7,447 bases of DNA from Thermodesulfobacteriota bacterium (GCA_030024065.1 JASEIE010000202.1:1-7447); one strand, 5' to 3'; shown: positions 1-6,804, numbered from the stretch's first letter. Numbers and translations are program-made. Notes: generated from the letters alone by a model not told the origin.

Positions 1-1
1 A

Positions 2-391
2 CTGGCCCCTCTTACTACTGGACGTGCATCTAACGAAGCGGTCTTCTTAAACCGTCGTCATCAACCTATCACCCGCTTTGGAATACGTACTCTCGTCAAA
101 CGCTATGTACCCAAAGCAAGCCACCGTGAACTTTCACTACGCAAAAAACAGGTCAGTGCGCATACGATTCGGCACACGACCGCAGTCCACCTCCTACGGG
201 CTGGTGTGGATATCAACACCAGCCGTGCCTGGCTGGGACACGTATCTCTTAATACGACCAACATCTACGCTGAGGTTGATTTGGAGATGAAGGCAAAAGC
301 GCTCGCTCATTGCGAGATTCCACTATCAGAACAAACCAGGAGACCGTGGCACAATAGCCGGGAAGTGATGGCTTTCCTAAGGGCGTTGTAA
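2..391 (+). CDS. Tyrosine recombinase/integrase, C-terminal catalytic part (5' end outside window)
   Basis: The frame is open from the window edge to TAA at 389-391, giving 129 residues; the start lies upstream. The catalytic core of a tyrosine recombinase is visible: HTIRH (residues 54-58 of the visible part, supplying the second catalytic Arg), LGH (78-80), and the nucleophile Tyr in NIYAE (Tyr89). The helix after the nucleophile (EVDLEMKAKAL) is typical of Xer/phage-like integrases carried by mobile elements, including those in arrays of several recombinase genes. Such enzymes cut and rejoin DNA at short inverted recognition sites through a 3'-phosphotyrosine link. The first catalytic Arg and the N-terminal SAM-like domain would lie outside the window, so intactness cannot be judged. 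The stop is 19 bp before a cluster of inverted and direct motif copies that may be its substrate. The specific subfamily (for example a recombinase-in-trio element) is only a guess. Confidence 0.88.
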   Translation: MAPLTTGRASNEAVFLNRRHQPITRFGIRTLVKRYVPKASHRELSLRKKQVSAHTIRHTTAVHLLRAGVDINTSRAWLGHVSLNTTNIYAEVDLEMKAKALAHCEIPLSEQTRRPWHNSREVMAFLRAL

Positions 392-410
392 ACTATATAG
401 GTGTGATTGC

Positions 411-492
411 TTATGTGACGTACAAATAGGAAATGGTACTGAAAAATAAAGGCCTTTTTTCTTTACGTCACATAACTGCGGACGTCACATAA
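411..492. repeat. Cluster of three recombinase-site-like motifs (inverted and direct)
   Basis: TTATGTGACGTA at 411-422 is a perfect 12 bp inverted match to TACGTCACATAA at 464-475. A third copy, GACGTCACATAA, lies at 481-492 in the same direction as the second, sharing 11 bp with a period of 17 bp. The 41 bp between the first two copies is AT-rich and contains the palindrome AAAGGCCTTT (448-457). Short motifs in inverted pairs beside a tyrosine recombinase gene are what a core or accessory recombination site would look like. The repeats are seen directly; the role is inferred. A tandem operator for an unseen regulator is the alternative. Confidence 0.55.
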
Positions 493-618
493 TGGATCTC
501 TCTGGGACAGACGACCGGACGAGGCAAGAACGACCAGACCCATCGTGCCAACCGGAGTCTGAAAGAGGTCCTAGGTTATCCCTTAAGAAGAGATTTCCGA
601 GAGGCCCTCTATGGTTAA
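493..618 (+). pseudogene. Orphan reading-frame tail overlapping the IS66 transposase start
   Basis: A frame opens straight after an in-frame TAA at 490-492, which is the last triplet of the third motif copy, and runs 41 codons to TAA at 616-618. It overlaps the transposase ATG at 611 by 8 bp, as consecutive genes of one IS or operon often do. No start codon with a ribosome binding site is present, so if it is real it is the 3' end of a gene whose 5' part was lost at the motif cluster. The peptide ends RRDFREALYG and I do not recognise it. It is short enough to be chance. Confidence 0.2.
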
Positions 619-1027
619 TAATTGCGATGGGTGTCTTGAGAAGCAGCGCAAGATCGACCAGCTCCTTGAGGAGGTTCAACGCTTAAAGGCAAAGCTACGA
701 TATCAAGAAAGGAAGGATAAAGAGGGATTCTTTGGCTCCTCGACCCCTTCCTCCCAACTTCCCCTTAAAGCCAATACCGATCAAGAAAACAGGAATCACA
801 AGGGGGGAGCCCGTCCAGGTCACAAAGGCCATGGGCGAAGCGCTCACTCCCAAGAGACGGCCGATGAGATCATCCCGATCGACGTGGGGGAGATCTGTCC
901 GGATTGTGGAGGGCGGCTGAAGTTGAAAGAAGTGTATGGAGCGTTGGGGTCAGGCATTAGTAATAAAGTATTCTCTCTTTGCCGATCGAAGATGAGAAGA
1001 AGGAATGAACACTCTCTAAAAATCTAA
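611..1027 (+). pseudogene. IS66-family transposase (TnpC-type), N-terminal fragment, broken
   Basis: The ORF gives 138 residues, against roughly 450-550 for a full IS66 TnpC. In order it shows a CDGC pair (residues 5-8), a leucine-rich coiled coil (about 9-35), a FFGSSTPSSQ segment (40-49), the basic GGARPGHKGHGR motif (65-76) typical of the IS66 N-terminus, and a zinc-binding CPDCGG (96-101). Similarity stops near residue 107 (base 931). The last 31 residues are basic and unlike the family, so the DDE catalytic domain is missing and no transposition activity is expected. A GAGAGG ribosome binding site (599-604) sits 6 bp before the ATG, so the original start seems kept. The element has been cut or internally deleted; no right terminus was recognised. 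Confidence 0.8.
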
Positions 1028-1052
1028 AATGGCTGATTGGATTGAGATAAAT

Positions 1053-1064
1053 AGAAGCGCTTCT
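1053..1064. repeat. 12 bp perfect palindrome downstream of the pil operon
   Basis: AGAAGCGCTTCT is a perfect palindrome in the 89 bp between the IS66 remnant and the 3' end of the cNMP/GAF gene, 52 bp past that gene's stop on the minus strand. It has no loop and no following U-tract, so it is a weak terminator candidate. It could equally be a protein-binding site or chance. Confidence 0.3.
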
Positions 1065-1116
1065 GTATTGATTAATTTATAATTTTGTGGATGCCCTCCC
1101 TTTGCTAACGTCAGGC

Positions 1117-2061
1117 TTAATAATAGACCTTCTTCTGCGTAAGCCTATCCCTTAGCCGGTCTTCCTGGTCTCTTTCAAGGTTGTTCAGGGCGGAGGCTAA
1201 ATGGGTGCAGACATCGGAGAGCAGGACCATCTGGCTGTATGTGAAAGCTCTTTCCTTTGACAGATTGATGAGGCAGATGAGCCCGGTCAGCTCATCCTTA
1301 TAGATCATGGGTGAGACGAGCATCGAACTTCCCCTGTAAAATCCTGTGCTCAGGGCAGGCCTCTCTGAGAGCTCTCTCAACATCAACGACGACATCCTTC
1401 CCCGGAGCTCAAGGATCAACGGGTCATCCATAGAAAGGATGTTCTCCTTGGGTAGATTCACCGAGTGGGGGATATCAAACTCTTGGTTGAATCTGTTCCA
1501 AACGGCGATAAAACCTGCCTCTGCTGACCGGATATCCCTCATCACCTGTTCAAAGACCATGCCTGTGATCTCTTCCATATTTCGAGTTGAGGAGATGATC
1601 CGGCTCACTTCGTAGAGGGTGGCTAATTCCTGGTTGACCGCTCTCAGGCGGGAGATCAGCATGACGGTCATTGCCTTGAGCAGTTGAATCCCAATCCTGG
1701 GATCGGTTTCGAGAAGATTTAAGAAATCCTTAAAATCCATTCTCCAGAGCAGGCAGTCCTTGATTGTCACTACATCAGCAGCCCTCAGCTCCTCGCCAAA
1801 GAGGGCCATCTCGCCAAAGATATCGCCTTCTTCAAGGATGGCGAGGGTTTTATGTTTCCCGGTCTCTCGATCGATCGTCTTCCGCACCTCCATCTCTCCA
1901 GAACGGAGGATATAGAAGAAATCCGCCGGATCGCCCTCTTTGATGACCAGGGCCCCGGCTGTAAACCTCTCCTCCTTCAGCATCCTGGCGATGGAGGAGA
2001 GGGTCTCCTCGGGCAGGCCGGAGAGGAGTGGCAGGATCGAGAGCTCTTTAAGACTTACCAT
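1117..2061 (-). CDS. Cyclic-nucleotide-binding (Crp-like) plus GAF domain protein
   Basis: This 314-residue soluble protein has an N-terminal cyclic-nucleotide-binding beta-barrel (about residues 8-130). Its phosphate-binding cassette is well preserved: GDIFGEMAL (79-87) with the key Glu84, then RAAD with Arg93. A helix (about 130-160) leads into a GAF-type sensory domain (about 150-295), ending in a charged helix. There is no C-terminal winged helix-turn-helix, so it is not a Crp/Fnr transcription factor but probably a signalling or scaffold protein responding to cAMP or cGMP, with the GAF domain binding a second ligand or dimerising. Its ATG (2059-2061) lies inside the end of the upstream pilT-like gene, a 14 bp overlap, behind GGAGGGG, so the two are probably translationally coupled. 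Last gene of the trio. Domain assignment is confident; the nucleotide bound and the target are unknown. Confidence 0.85.
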   Translation of the reverse strand: MVSLKELSILPLLSGLPEETLSSIARMLKEERFTAGALVIKEGDPADFFYILRSGEMEVRKTIDRETGKHKTLAILEEGDIFGEMALFGEELRAADVVTIKDCLLWRMDFKDFLNLLETDPRIGIQLLKAMTVMLISRLRAVNQELATLYEVSRIISSTRNMEEITGMVFEQVMRDIRSAEAGFIAVWNRFNQEFDIPHSVNLPKENILSMDDPLILELRGRMSSLMLRELSERPALSTGFYRGSSMLVSPMIYKDELTGLICLINLSKERAFTYSQMVLLSDVCTHLASALNNLERDQEDRLRDRLTQKKVYY

Positions 2062-3178
2062 GTCTCCCCTCCATGCCCGGTGGTTTGTGCGGTGGCGATG
2101 CGGGCGATGGACCTGGCATCTGTGTCTGAAAGATGATCCTCAGATCATTCGGATTATTGCTGATGCTCAACGCATCCTCTTTCGTAATCACCCCTTCCTT
2201 AACCAGCCGGAAGAGGTCCTGGTTCATGGTCTGCATCTTATAGAGGGAGGCGGAATCATGAATGGCCTTATCAATGGCTCCGATCTTTCCCTCTTCGATC
2301 ATCTTCCTGATCGTGGGCGTATTGATCATCACCTCCAGAACTGCTACTCTGCCCGAACCATCCGACTTCTTGATCAATCGCTGTGAGACAGTGGCAGACA
2401 ACGTCATTGCGAGCTGCATCCTCACCTGGTGCTGCTGATCGGGCGGGAAGGTATCGATGATCCGATCAACCGACTGCTTGGCGTCGTTGGTATGCAGTGT
2501 GCTGAAGACCAGGTGACCTGTCTCTGCTGCGGTCATGGCAATGGTGATGGTCTCGGGATCTCTCATCTCACCTACCAGGATCACATCGGGGTCCTGTCTC
2601 AGGGCGCGCCGAAGCGCCTCGGAGAAGGAACGGGTATCGAATCCGATCTCCCTCTGATTGATCACACACCTCTTGTCTTGGTGGACGAACTCCACAGGGT
2701 CTTCGATCGTCATGATGTGATGGAAACGATTCTCATTGAGATAGTCGATCATGGCGGCCAGGGTGGTGGATTTTCCGCTGCCCGTTGGCCCTGTGACAAG
2801 GATGATGCCCTGGTTCCTGGAGACAAGCTCTTTGAGAACCTGGGGCAGGCCGAGCTGATCAATGGTTTTGATCTCAACCGGGATCACTCTGAAAACCGCA
2901 CCCAGGCTTCCCATCTGATGAAACAGATTCCCTCTGAATCGCGCCAGTCCCTCCACCTGAAATGAGAAGTCGAGTTCCTTTTCCGCTTCTAACTTCTTGA
3001 CCTGAATCTCTGTGAGCATCGGAAGGATGAGATGTCTCATCTCCTCTCTCTGGATGGGAGGATATTCCGATGGAAAAAGTTCCCCTTTAATCCTCATAAG
3101 GGGGGGCCGACTCACCTTGAGGTGAAGATCAGAACCTCCCTTTGTGATCAGGACCTTAAGATATTCGCTGATATTCAT
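2048..3178 (-). CDS. pilT: PilT/PilU-family type IV pilus retraction ATPase (second copy)
   Basis: A 376-residue hexameric secretion-type ATPase of the inner-membrane cytoplasmic face, which powers type IV pilus retraction and twitching motility. It has the N-terminal PAS-like domain with SDLHL (residues 16-20), Walker A GPTGSGKST (130-138), Asp box TIEDPVEF (157-164), Walker B with LVGEMRD (201-207, Glu204) and His box GHLVFSTLHTNDA (221-233). The AIRNLIRE motif of canonical PilT is changed to TIRKMIEE (289-296), so it is a divergent paralogue, possibly a PilU-like accessory motor. The C-terminus is a Pro-rich tail. The ATG (3176-3178) overlaps the stop of the upstream pilT-like gene by 4 bp (ATGA), which indicates translational coupling. 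Length matches the family (about 350-380). Family is certain; T versus U role is not. Confidence 0.93.
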   Translation of the reverse strand: MNISEYLKVLITKGGSDLHLKVSRPPLMRIKGELFPSEYPPIQREEMRHLILPMLTEIQVKKLEAEKELDFSFQVEGLARFRGNLFHQMGSLGAVFRVIPVEIKTIDQLGLPQVLKELVSRNQGIILVTGPTGSGKSTTLAAMIDYLNENRFHHIMTIEDPVEFVHQDKRCVINQREIGFDTRSFSEALRRALRQDPDVILVGEMRDPETITIAMTAAETGHLVFSTLHTNDAKQSVDRIIDTFPPDQQHQVRMQLAMTLSATVSQRLIKKSDGSGRVAVLEVMINTPTIRKMIEEGKIGAIDKAIHDSASLYKMQTMNQDLFRLVKEGVITKEDALSISNNPNDLRIIFQTQMPGPSPASPPHKPPGMEGRHGKS

Positions 3179-4305
3179 ACCTTTCTTACTCCCATCCCGG
3201 GAGGAGCCCCGGGTTGAGCCGGTGGTGTGGGCGAAGCGGCTGGACCCACTATTCCGAGTTTGGCTGCAAGCCCTTGAGGATTATTGGCCTTGGAAAGCGC
3301 ATCTTCGATAGAGACGGCCTTTAACCTTACAAGCTCTGCAAGGGAGGCATCAATGGTGCACATGCCAAACTTTCCACCCGTCTCAATGGCGCTGTAAATC
3401 TGATGGGTCTTGCCTTCACGGATCAGGTTGGCAATGGCTGTGGTGACGATCATCACCTCTCTTGCCGCCACCCTTCCTTTTCCGCCTGCCCTGGGAAGCA
3501 GTTGCTGGCAAATGACGGCTTTCAGGGTGGTGCTGACCTGAACCCTGATCTGCTGCTGCTGATGGGGTGGAAAGACATCCACCATCCTGTCAACGGTCTG
3601 AGGAGCATCCTGTGTGTGGAGTGTCCCGAAAACGAGATGTCCGGTCTCTGCCGCACTGATGGCCAAAGAGATCGTTTCAAGATCTCTCATCTCACCCACG
3701 AGGATCACATCGGGATCCTGTCTCAGGGCATGCTTCAGCGCATCGAGAAAGGAATGGGTATGGGAACCCACCTCCCTCTGTCTCACAATACAGTTCTTCA
3801 TCTCATGGGCGAACTCGATCGGATCTTCCACGGTGAGGATATGTTCCTTTCTCGTTTGGTTGATGATATCGATGAGGCAGGCAAGGGTGGTGGACTTTCC
3901 GCATCCGGTAGGACCCGTCACGAGGATCAATCCTCTTGTGAGCTTGGTCAGGCCAATCATCGCCTCGGAGAGTCCCAGTTCCTTGGGTGTAGGGACTTTT
4001 GAAGGAATGAGCCTCAATACGGCTTCCACACCGTTCTTCTGAAGGAGGACATTCACCCTGAAGCGGCTCAAGCCCGGGATATTATAGGAAGAATCGAGTT
4101 CCAGTTTCTCCTCAAAACGGGCGATCTGATCCTCATAGAGGATGCTGTAGATCACCCTCTTCGTATCTTCGCCTGTCGGCTCTGGAAATCCGGGCAGGGG
4201 TTCGATCGCCCCTCGGGTTCGTATCATCGGTGGTCTGCCCACGAGGATATGGATATCAGACGCTTGCCTCTTTGCCGCCGCCCTGAGGACATCGATCATC
4301 TCCAT
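3175..4305 (-). CDS. pilT: PilT-family type IV pilus retraction ATPase (first copy)
   Basis: From the chosen ATG this is also 376 residues. It has SDIHI (16-20), Walker A GPTGCGKST (131-139, with Cys135 where Ser is usual), Asp box LTVEDPIEF (157-165), Walker B with LVGEMRD (202-208, Glu205), His box GHLVFGTLHTQDA (222-234), and AIANLIRE (290-297), one change from the PilT signature AIRNLIRE. This is closer to PilT than its downstream neighbour is. The C-terminus ends in a Pro/Ala/Gly-rich tail of about 25 residues. The ATG at 4303-4305 is preferred because AGGAGG lies 8 bp upstream; the frame extends to a TTG at 4341 without comparable support, adding 12 residues. It leads the three-gene trio and would drive pilus depolymerisation by ATP hydrolysis. 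No pilus structural genes (pilA, pilB, pilC) are in the window. Confidence 0.93.
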   Translation of the reverse strand: MEMIDVLRAAAKRQASDIHILVGRPPMIRTRGAIEPLPGFPEPTGEDTKRVIYSILYEDQIARFEEKLELDSSYNIPGLSRFRVNVLLQKNGVEAVLRLIPSKVPTPKELGLSEAMIGLTKLTRGLILVTGPTGCGKSTTLACLIDIINQTRKEHILTVEDPIEFAHEMKNCIVRQREVGSHTHSFLDALKHALRQDPDVILVGEMRDLETISLAISAAETGHLVFGTLHTQDAPQTVDRMVDVFPPHQQQQIRVQVSTTLKAVICQQLLPRAGGKGRVAAREVMIVTTAIANLIREGKTHQIYSAIETGGKFGMCTIDASLAELVRLKAVSIEDALSKANNPQGLAAKLGIVGPAASPTPPAQPGAPPGMGVRKV

Positions 4306-4313
4306 GGCATCCA

Positions 4314-4319
4314 CCTCCT
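4314..4319 (-). promoter_or_regulatory. Strong Shine-Dalgarno setting the first pilT start
   Basis: On the minus strand AGGAGG lies 8 bp before the ATG at 4303-4305. It lies inside the longer frame that begins with TTG at 4341, which argues that the longer frame is an over-extension. Confidence 0.75.
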
Positions 4320-4332
4320 GATACTCCAGTTT

Positions 4333-4357
4333 TCTATACAACCATCCCTTTTGTCAA
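4333..4357 (-). promoter_or_regulatory. Possible promoter for the pilT-pilT-cNMP/GAF trio
   Basis: On the minus strand a perfect TTGACA (4352-4357) is followed by TATAGA (4333-4338), in the gap between the LysE-family gene and the first pilT. The spacing is only 13 bp against a preferred 16-18, so at least one element may be coincidental. If it is used, transcription would begin between the TTG and the ATG, which fits the ATG as start. Confidence 0.25.
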
Positions 4358-4376
4358 GAAATTAAAAAAGGGGGCT

Positions 4377-4994
4377 CTATTTTTTCAGACTTAGAAAGGC
4401 GAGCAGGCCGAATCCCAGAATGATGAGGCCTGAGATTCGATTGACCCATCTCAAACCAAGGGGATTAAATTTCTTCCGAAATAGACTGACCCCGGAGCTC
4501 AGGAGAAACCACCAGAACATCGATCCAATAAATACACCCAAGACCAACACTCCTGCGGAGAGGTAATCTCTCCCGAGGCTTCCGATACCCAGGCCTGCAA
4601 AGATGGCTGCAAAAGAGAGAATGGTCATAGGGTTGGTCAGGGTGAGGAAGGAGGTCGAGGCATAGGCGCGGATGAGGCCACTTCCTTTCGGCGACGGTCC
4701 CTGTACCGAGGGATTGGCCATAAAGGTCTTGACGCCCAGACAGGAGAGGAAGATCCCACCTATGATGCGAAGCCACCATTGTTGATGGATCAAGAAGATC
4801 GAAATGAACGTCAATCCAAACCCTGCAATAGCGCCGTAGACAGCATCGGCGGTTGCAGCACCCAGGCCAGAGACAAACCCGGAGACACGACCTTCGGTCA
4901 AGGTACGGCGTAGGCATAAGACGCCAATGGGCCCGACCGGTGCGGCAATCGAAAAACCGATGGCAAGCCCTCGAATTAAAAAATGAATCTCCAT
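4377..4994 (-). CDS. LysE/RhtB-family amino-acid (or metabolite) exporter
   Basis: A 205-residue hydrophobic inner-membrane protein of the usual LysE/ArgO/RhtB length (about 200-220). The N-terminal family signature is clear: AAPVGPIGVLCLRR (17-30) after the first membrane segment, then GLGAATADAVYG (43-54). Hydrophobic segments lie at about 4-26, 40-68, 75-90, 113-135, 144-168 and 184-203, giving six helices. TNPMT (120-124) is the conserved Asn-Pro in the fourth. These proteins export amino acids or related small metabolites by proton antiport; the substrate cannot be told from sequence. The ATG at 4992-4994 follows a weak AGAGAGA. It ends with TAG at 4377-4379, 71 bp before the first pilT ATG. 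With its upstream neighbour disrupted by a repeat, operon membership is unclear. Confidence 0.88.
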   Translation of the reverse strand: MEIHFLIRGLAIGFSIAAPVGPIGVLCLRRTLTEGRVSGFVSGLGAATADAVYGAIAGFGLTFISIFLIHQQWWLRIIGGIFLSCLGVKTFMANPSVQGPSPKGSGLIRAYASTSFLTLTNPMTILSFAAIFAGLGIGSLGRDYLSAGVLVLGVFIGSMFWWFLLSSGVSLFRKKFNPLGLRWVNRISGLIILGFGLLAFLSLKK

Positions 4995-5042
4995 TTCTCT
5001 CTGTTTGCCGAAATTCGTAAACGAATGGCAAGGACGAGGTAA

Positions 5043-5139
5043 ACCACGTTAGAAATTCTAGCGGGGCATTAAACCCCGTCGGAATTATTCTGAAATGTAA
5101 CCCCGCCGCAGAGCAGCGGGGCATTATTTCTAACGGGGT
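5043..5139. repeat. MITE-like or REP-like structured repeat with outer inverted arms and two inner hairpins
   Basis: Outer arms of 14 bp (5043-5056 and 5126-5139) are inverted copies with one mismatch, centred on GTTAGAAAT/ATTTCTAAC. Between them lie two hairpins: CGGGG/CCCCG (5062-5066 and 5074-5078), which extends imperfectly to 5056-5084, and CCCCGC/GCGGGG (5101-5106 and 5116-5121) with extra inner pairs around an AGA loop. No reading frame uses it. The layout resembles a dispersed noncoding palindromic element. It sits in the 209 bp gap between the broken methyltransferase and the LysE-family gene, where it may also attenuate transcription from upstream. The structure is seen; the repeat-family status cannot be tested from one copy. 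Confidence 0.6.
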
Positions 5140-5203
5140 AAACTTTATTCGTGCCTGATGCGGAAGGGCTCACCTGCCATTATAGAGCGCACCCGAATAG
5201 CGG

Positions 5204-5428
5204 TTAGGGAAAGCGCATGGTAGACCAGCCATCTCCGCAGCCAAGGTCGTAAACCACATCATCTTTGGTCACCTTCGCCATTTTGAGCATCTCTAACACA
5301 ACCTTATCCGGTGTGGGAACAAACTCCATATCAGGCTCGCTTTTTTGAGCATAGCCACCTGTAACCCAAAAACTCACAACGCTCACCAACAGGATGATGG
5401 CCCATAACCTCTGTCGGATTTTCATCAT
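5204..5428 (-). pseudogene. Exported SAM-dependent methyltransferase, truncated after motif I
   Basis: The 74 residues start with a good signal peptide: basic MMKIRQR, a hydrophobic core (about 9-23) and a likely cleavage after GYA (residue 27). [18 protein letters not shown] (37-54) and [10 protein letters not shown] (58-67) follow, the SAM-binding motif I of class I methyltransferases. In relatives the Rossmann fold goes on for over 100 more residues. Here the frame ends seven residues after motif I, and I found no continuation in the other minus-strand frames down to the structured repeat at 5139. Without the rest of the fold it cannot bind SAM productively. AGGAG stands 6 bp before the first ATG (5426-5428), so expression signals are kept. 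It lies 47 bp downstream of the permease gene, probably in one transcript. A deletion or rearrangement next to the repeat is the likely cause. Confidence 0.75.
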
Positions 5429-5475
5429 TCTTTACTCCTGTTTTCAACTGAGTCTAATAAGACTGGAAGGGGGGA

Positions 5476-6804
5476 TTACCGGGTACGTCCGTTCCCAGGC
5501 AGCAACAAAAGGACTGCTCCTGTTACTAACACGGCCACGCCGACGAGCGCCCCCACGCCCGTGTAGACAAGGCTGGAGTGCAACATATAAACACAGGTCC
5601 CGCAAAAGAACAATGGGGTGAAAGGATAGAATGGAACCTGGAACGGACGATCAATTTCTCGCTCCTTGACGCGCAATATAAAGAGCGATAGTCCTGTGAG
5701 AAGGAAAAAGAACCAGAATATGGGTGCTGTATAATCGACCATGGTGACAAAGCCATTCCGGGTCAGGGTGCCGAGGAAAACCAGGCCCAGGATAATGATT
5801 CCCTGAAGGAGCAACGCATTGACGGGTGTGTTTGAACGTTCATCCCACTTTCCGAGGAAGCGGAACATGGGAAAATCCTGCCCCATCGCATAGTTGGTGC
5901 GTCCGCCTGTGAAGATCGTCGCATTGATCGCGCCCAATACCGAAACGGCGATGAGAAAGCTGACGAACTTTGCCCCCCCATCGCCAAAGGCCCGGCGCAT
6001 TAAGTCCGCTGCCACCACTTCTGACTGACTCATCTCTTTCAACCCTAAACCCTTAAGGTAAACGAGGCCGACAAGGAGATAAATGACCGTGATGATACCG
6101 AGACCCCAGAGCAACACTCGAACCATGTTGCGCTGCACGTTCCGCAACTCTGCAGAAATATAAGCCGCTTCATTCCAGCCGCCAAAGGTCAGCAGGACGA
6201 AAATCATTGCCAGCCCGATAGAGGCCTCAGGGTTAGAGGTTGGAGATACTTCCTGAAGTGAAGGGGGGATAAAGGCGATCCCGGCAATGACAATGGCAAA
6301 CAACCCAACCACTTTAGCGGCCGTGAGCAAATTTTGAGTCCACTTCCCTTTATGGACATCCATCAAGTTGAGCGCTGTTAGGATGGTAATAGCAATGGCA
6401 GCATAAATGGAAGGGCCATAATTTCCAGACGGTAACAGTTGGGAGGTATAATCGCCGAACACAAATGCTAAAATCGTAATGGAACCCGGTTGAATGACTG
6501 TCATGCGTGCCCACCCAAAGAGGAAGGCGACCTTTCTCCCGAAAGCACGGGTGAGGTAATGGTAGTCTCCTCCTGAATGCGGGTAAGCGGTTGCTAACTC
6601 TGCATAGCACAATGCGCCGGCTACAGAAATCACTCCCCCTGCCAGCCAGGCGAGTAGGAAAACACTCTCCCTTCCTGTATTCGCAGCGATAAGGGAGGGG
6701 GTCTTGAATATCCCTGCCCCGATGACGATTCCCACAACGAGGGCAACGGCATCCATTGTGGAAAGCGTTTGCTTCCGAATCTCTATTTCTACTTTACCAA
6801 GCAT
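5476..6804 (-). CDS. APC-superfamily amino acid permease
   Basis: A complete 442-residue inner-membrane transporter with about 12 hydrophobic segments. The substrate-binding unwound part of helix 1 reads VGIVIGAGIFKTPS (24-37), and the helix 2-3 region has CYAELATAYPHSGGDYHYL (66-84); both are strong amino acid/polyamine/organocation (APC) signatures. FGGWNEAAYISAELRN (207-222) around helix 6 is most like the LAT/SLC7-type branch. It probably takes up or exchanges amino acids by proton symport or antiport; the specificity is unknown. The ATG at 6802-6804 follows GAGAGGG with 7 bp spacing. No frameshift or missing segment is seen. The truncated methyltransferase follows 47 bp downstream. Confidence 0.92.
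   Translation of the reverse strand: MLGKVEIEIRKQTLSTMDAVALVVGIVIGAGIFKTPSLIAANTGRESVFLLAWLAGGVISVAGALCYAELATAYPHSGGDYHYLTRAFGRKVAFLFGWARMTVIQPGSITILAFVFGDYTSQLLPSGNYGPSIYAAIAITILTALNLMDVHKGKWTQNLLTAAKVVGLFAIVIAGIAFIPPSLQEVSPTSNPEASIGLAMIFVLLTFGGWNEAAYISAELRNVQRNMVRVLLWGLGIITVIYLLVGLVYLKGLGLKEMSQSEVVAADLMRRAFGDGGAKFVSFLIAVSVLGAINATIFTGGRTNYAMGQDFPMFRFLGKWDERSNTPVNALLLQGIIILGLVFLGTLTRNGFVTMVDYTAPIFWFFFLLTGLSLFILRVKEREIDRPFQVPFYPFTPLFFCGTCVYMLHSSLVYTGVGALVGVAVLVTGAVLLLLPGNGRTR

Noticed and set aside
448..460. AAAGGCCTTT followed by Ts as a terminator for the recombinase gene
   Set aside because: The palindrome has no loop sequence and a short weak stem; it does not make a convincing intrinsic terminator.
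2429..2965. Long plus-strand ORF opposite the second pilT (also similar ones at 3403-4002 and 3614-4042 opposite the first)
   Set aside because: They are antisense shadows of well-conserved ATPase genes; low-stop antisense frames are expected here, and the peptides show no domain.
4346..4372. CCCTTTT/AAAAGGG inverted repeat after the LysE-family stop, possible terminator
   Set aside because: The stem is mostly A-T, the 13-base loop is large and no U-run follows; it also overlaps the candidate -35 box.
4465..5124. 219-codon minus-strand ORF overlapping the LysE-family gene in another frame
   Set aside because: The overlapped frame encodes an unmistakable LysE-family protein; this one is rich in Arg, Cys, His and Pro and crosses the noncoding repeat.
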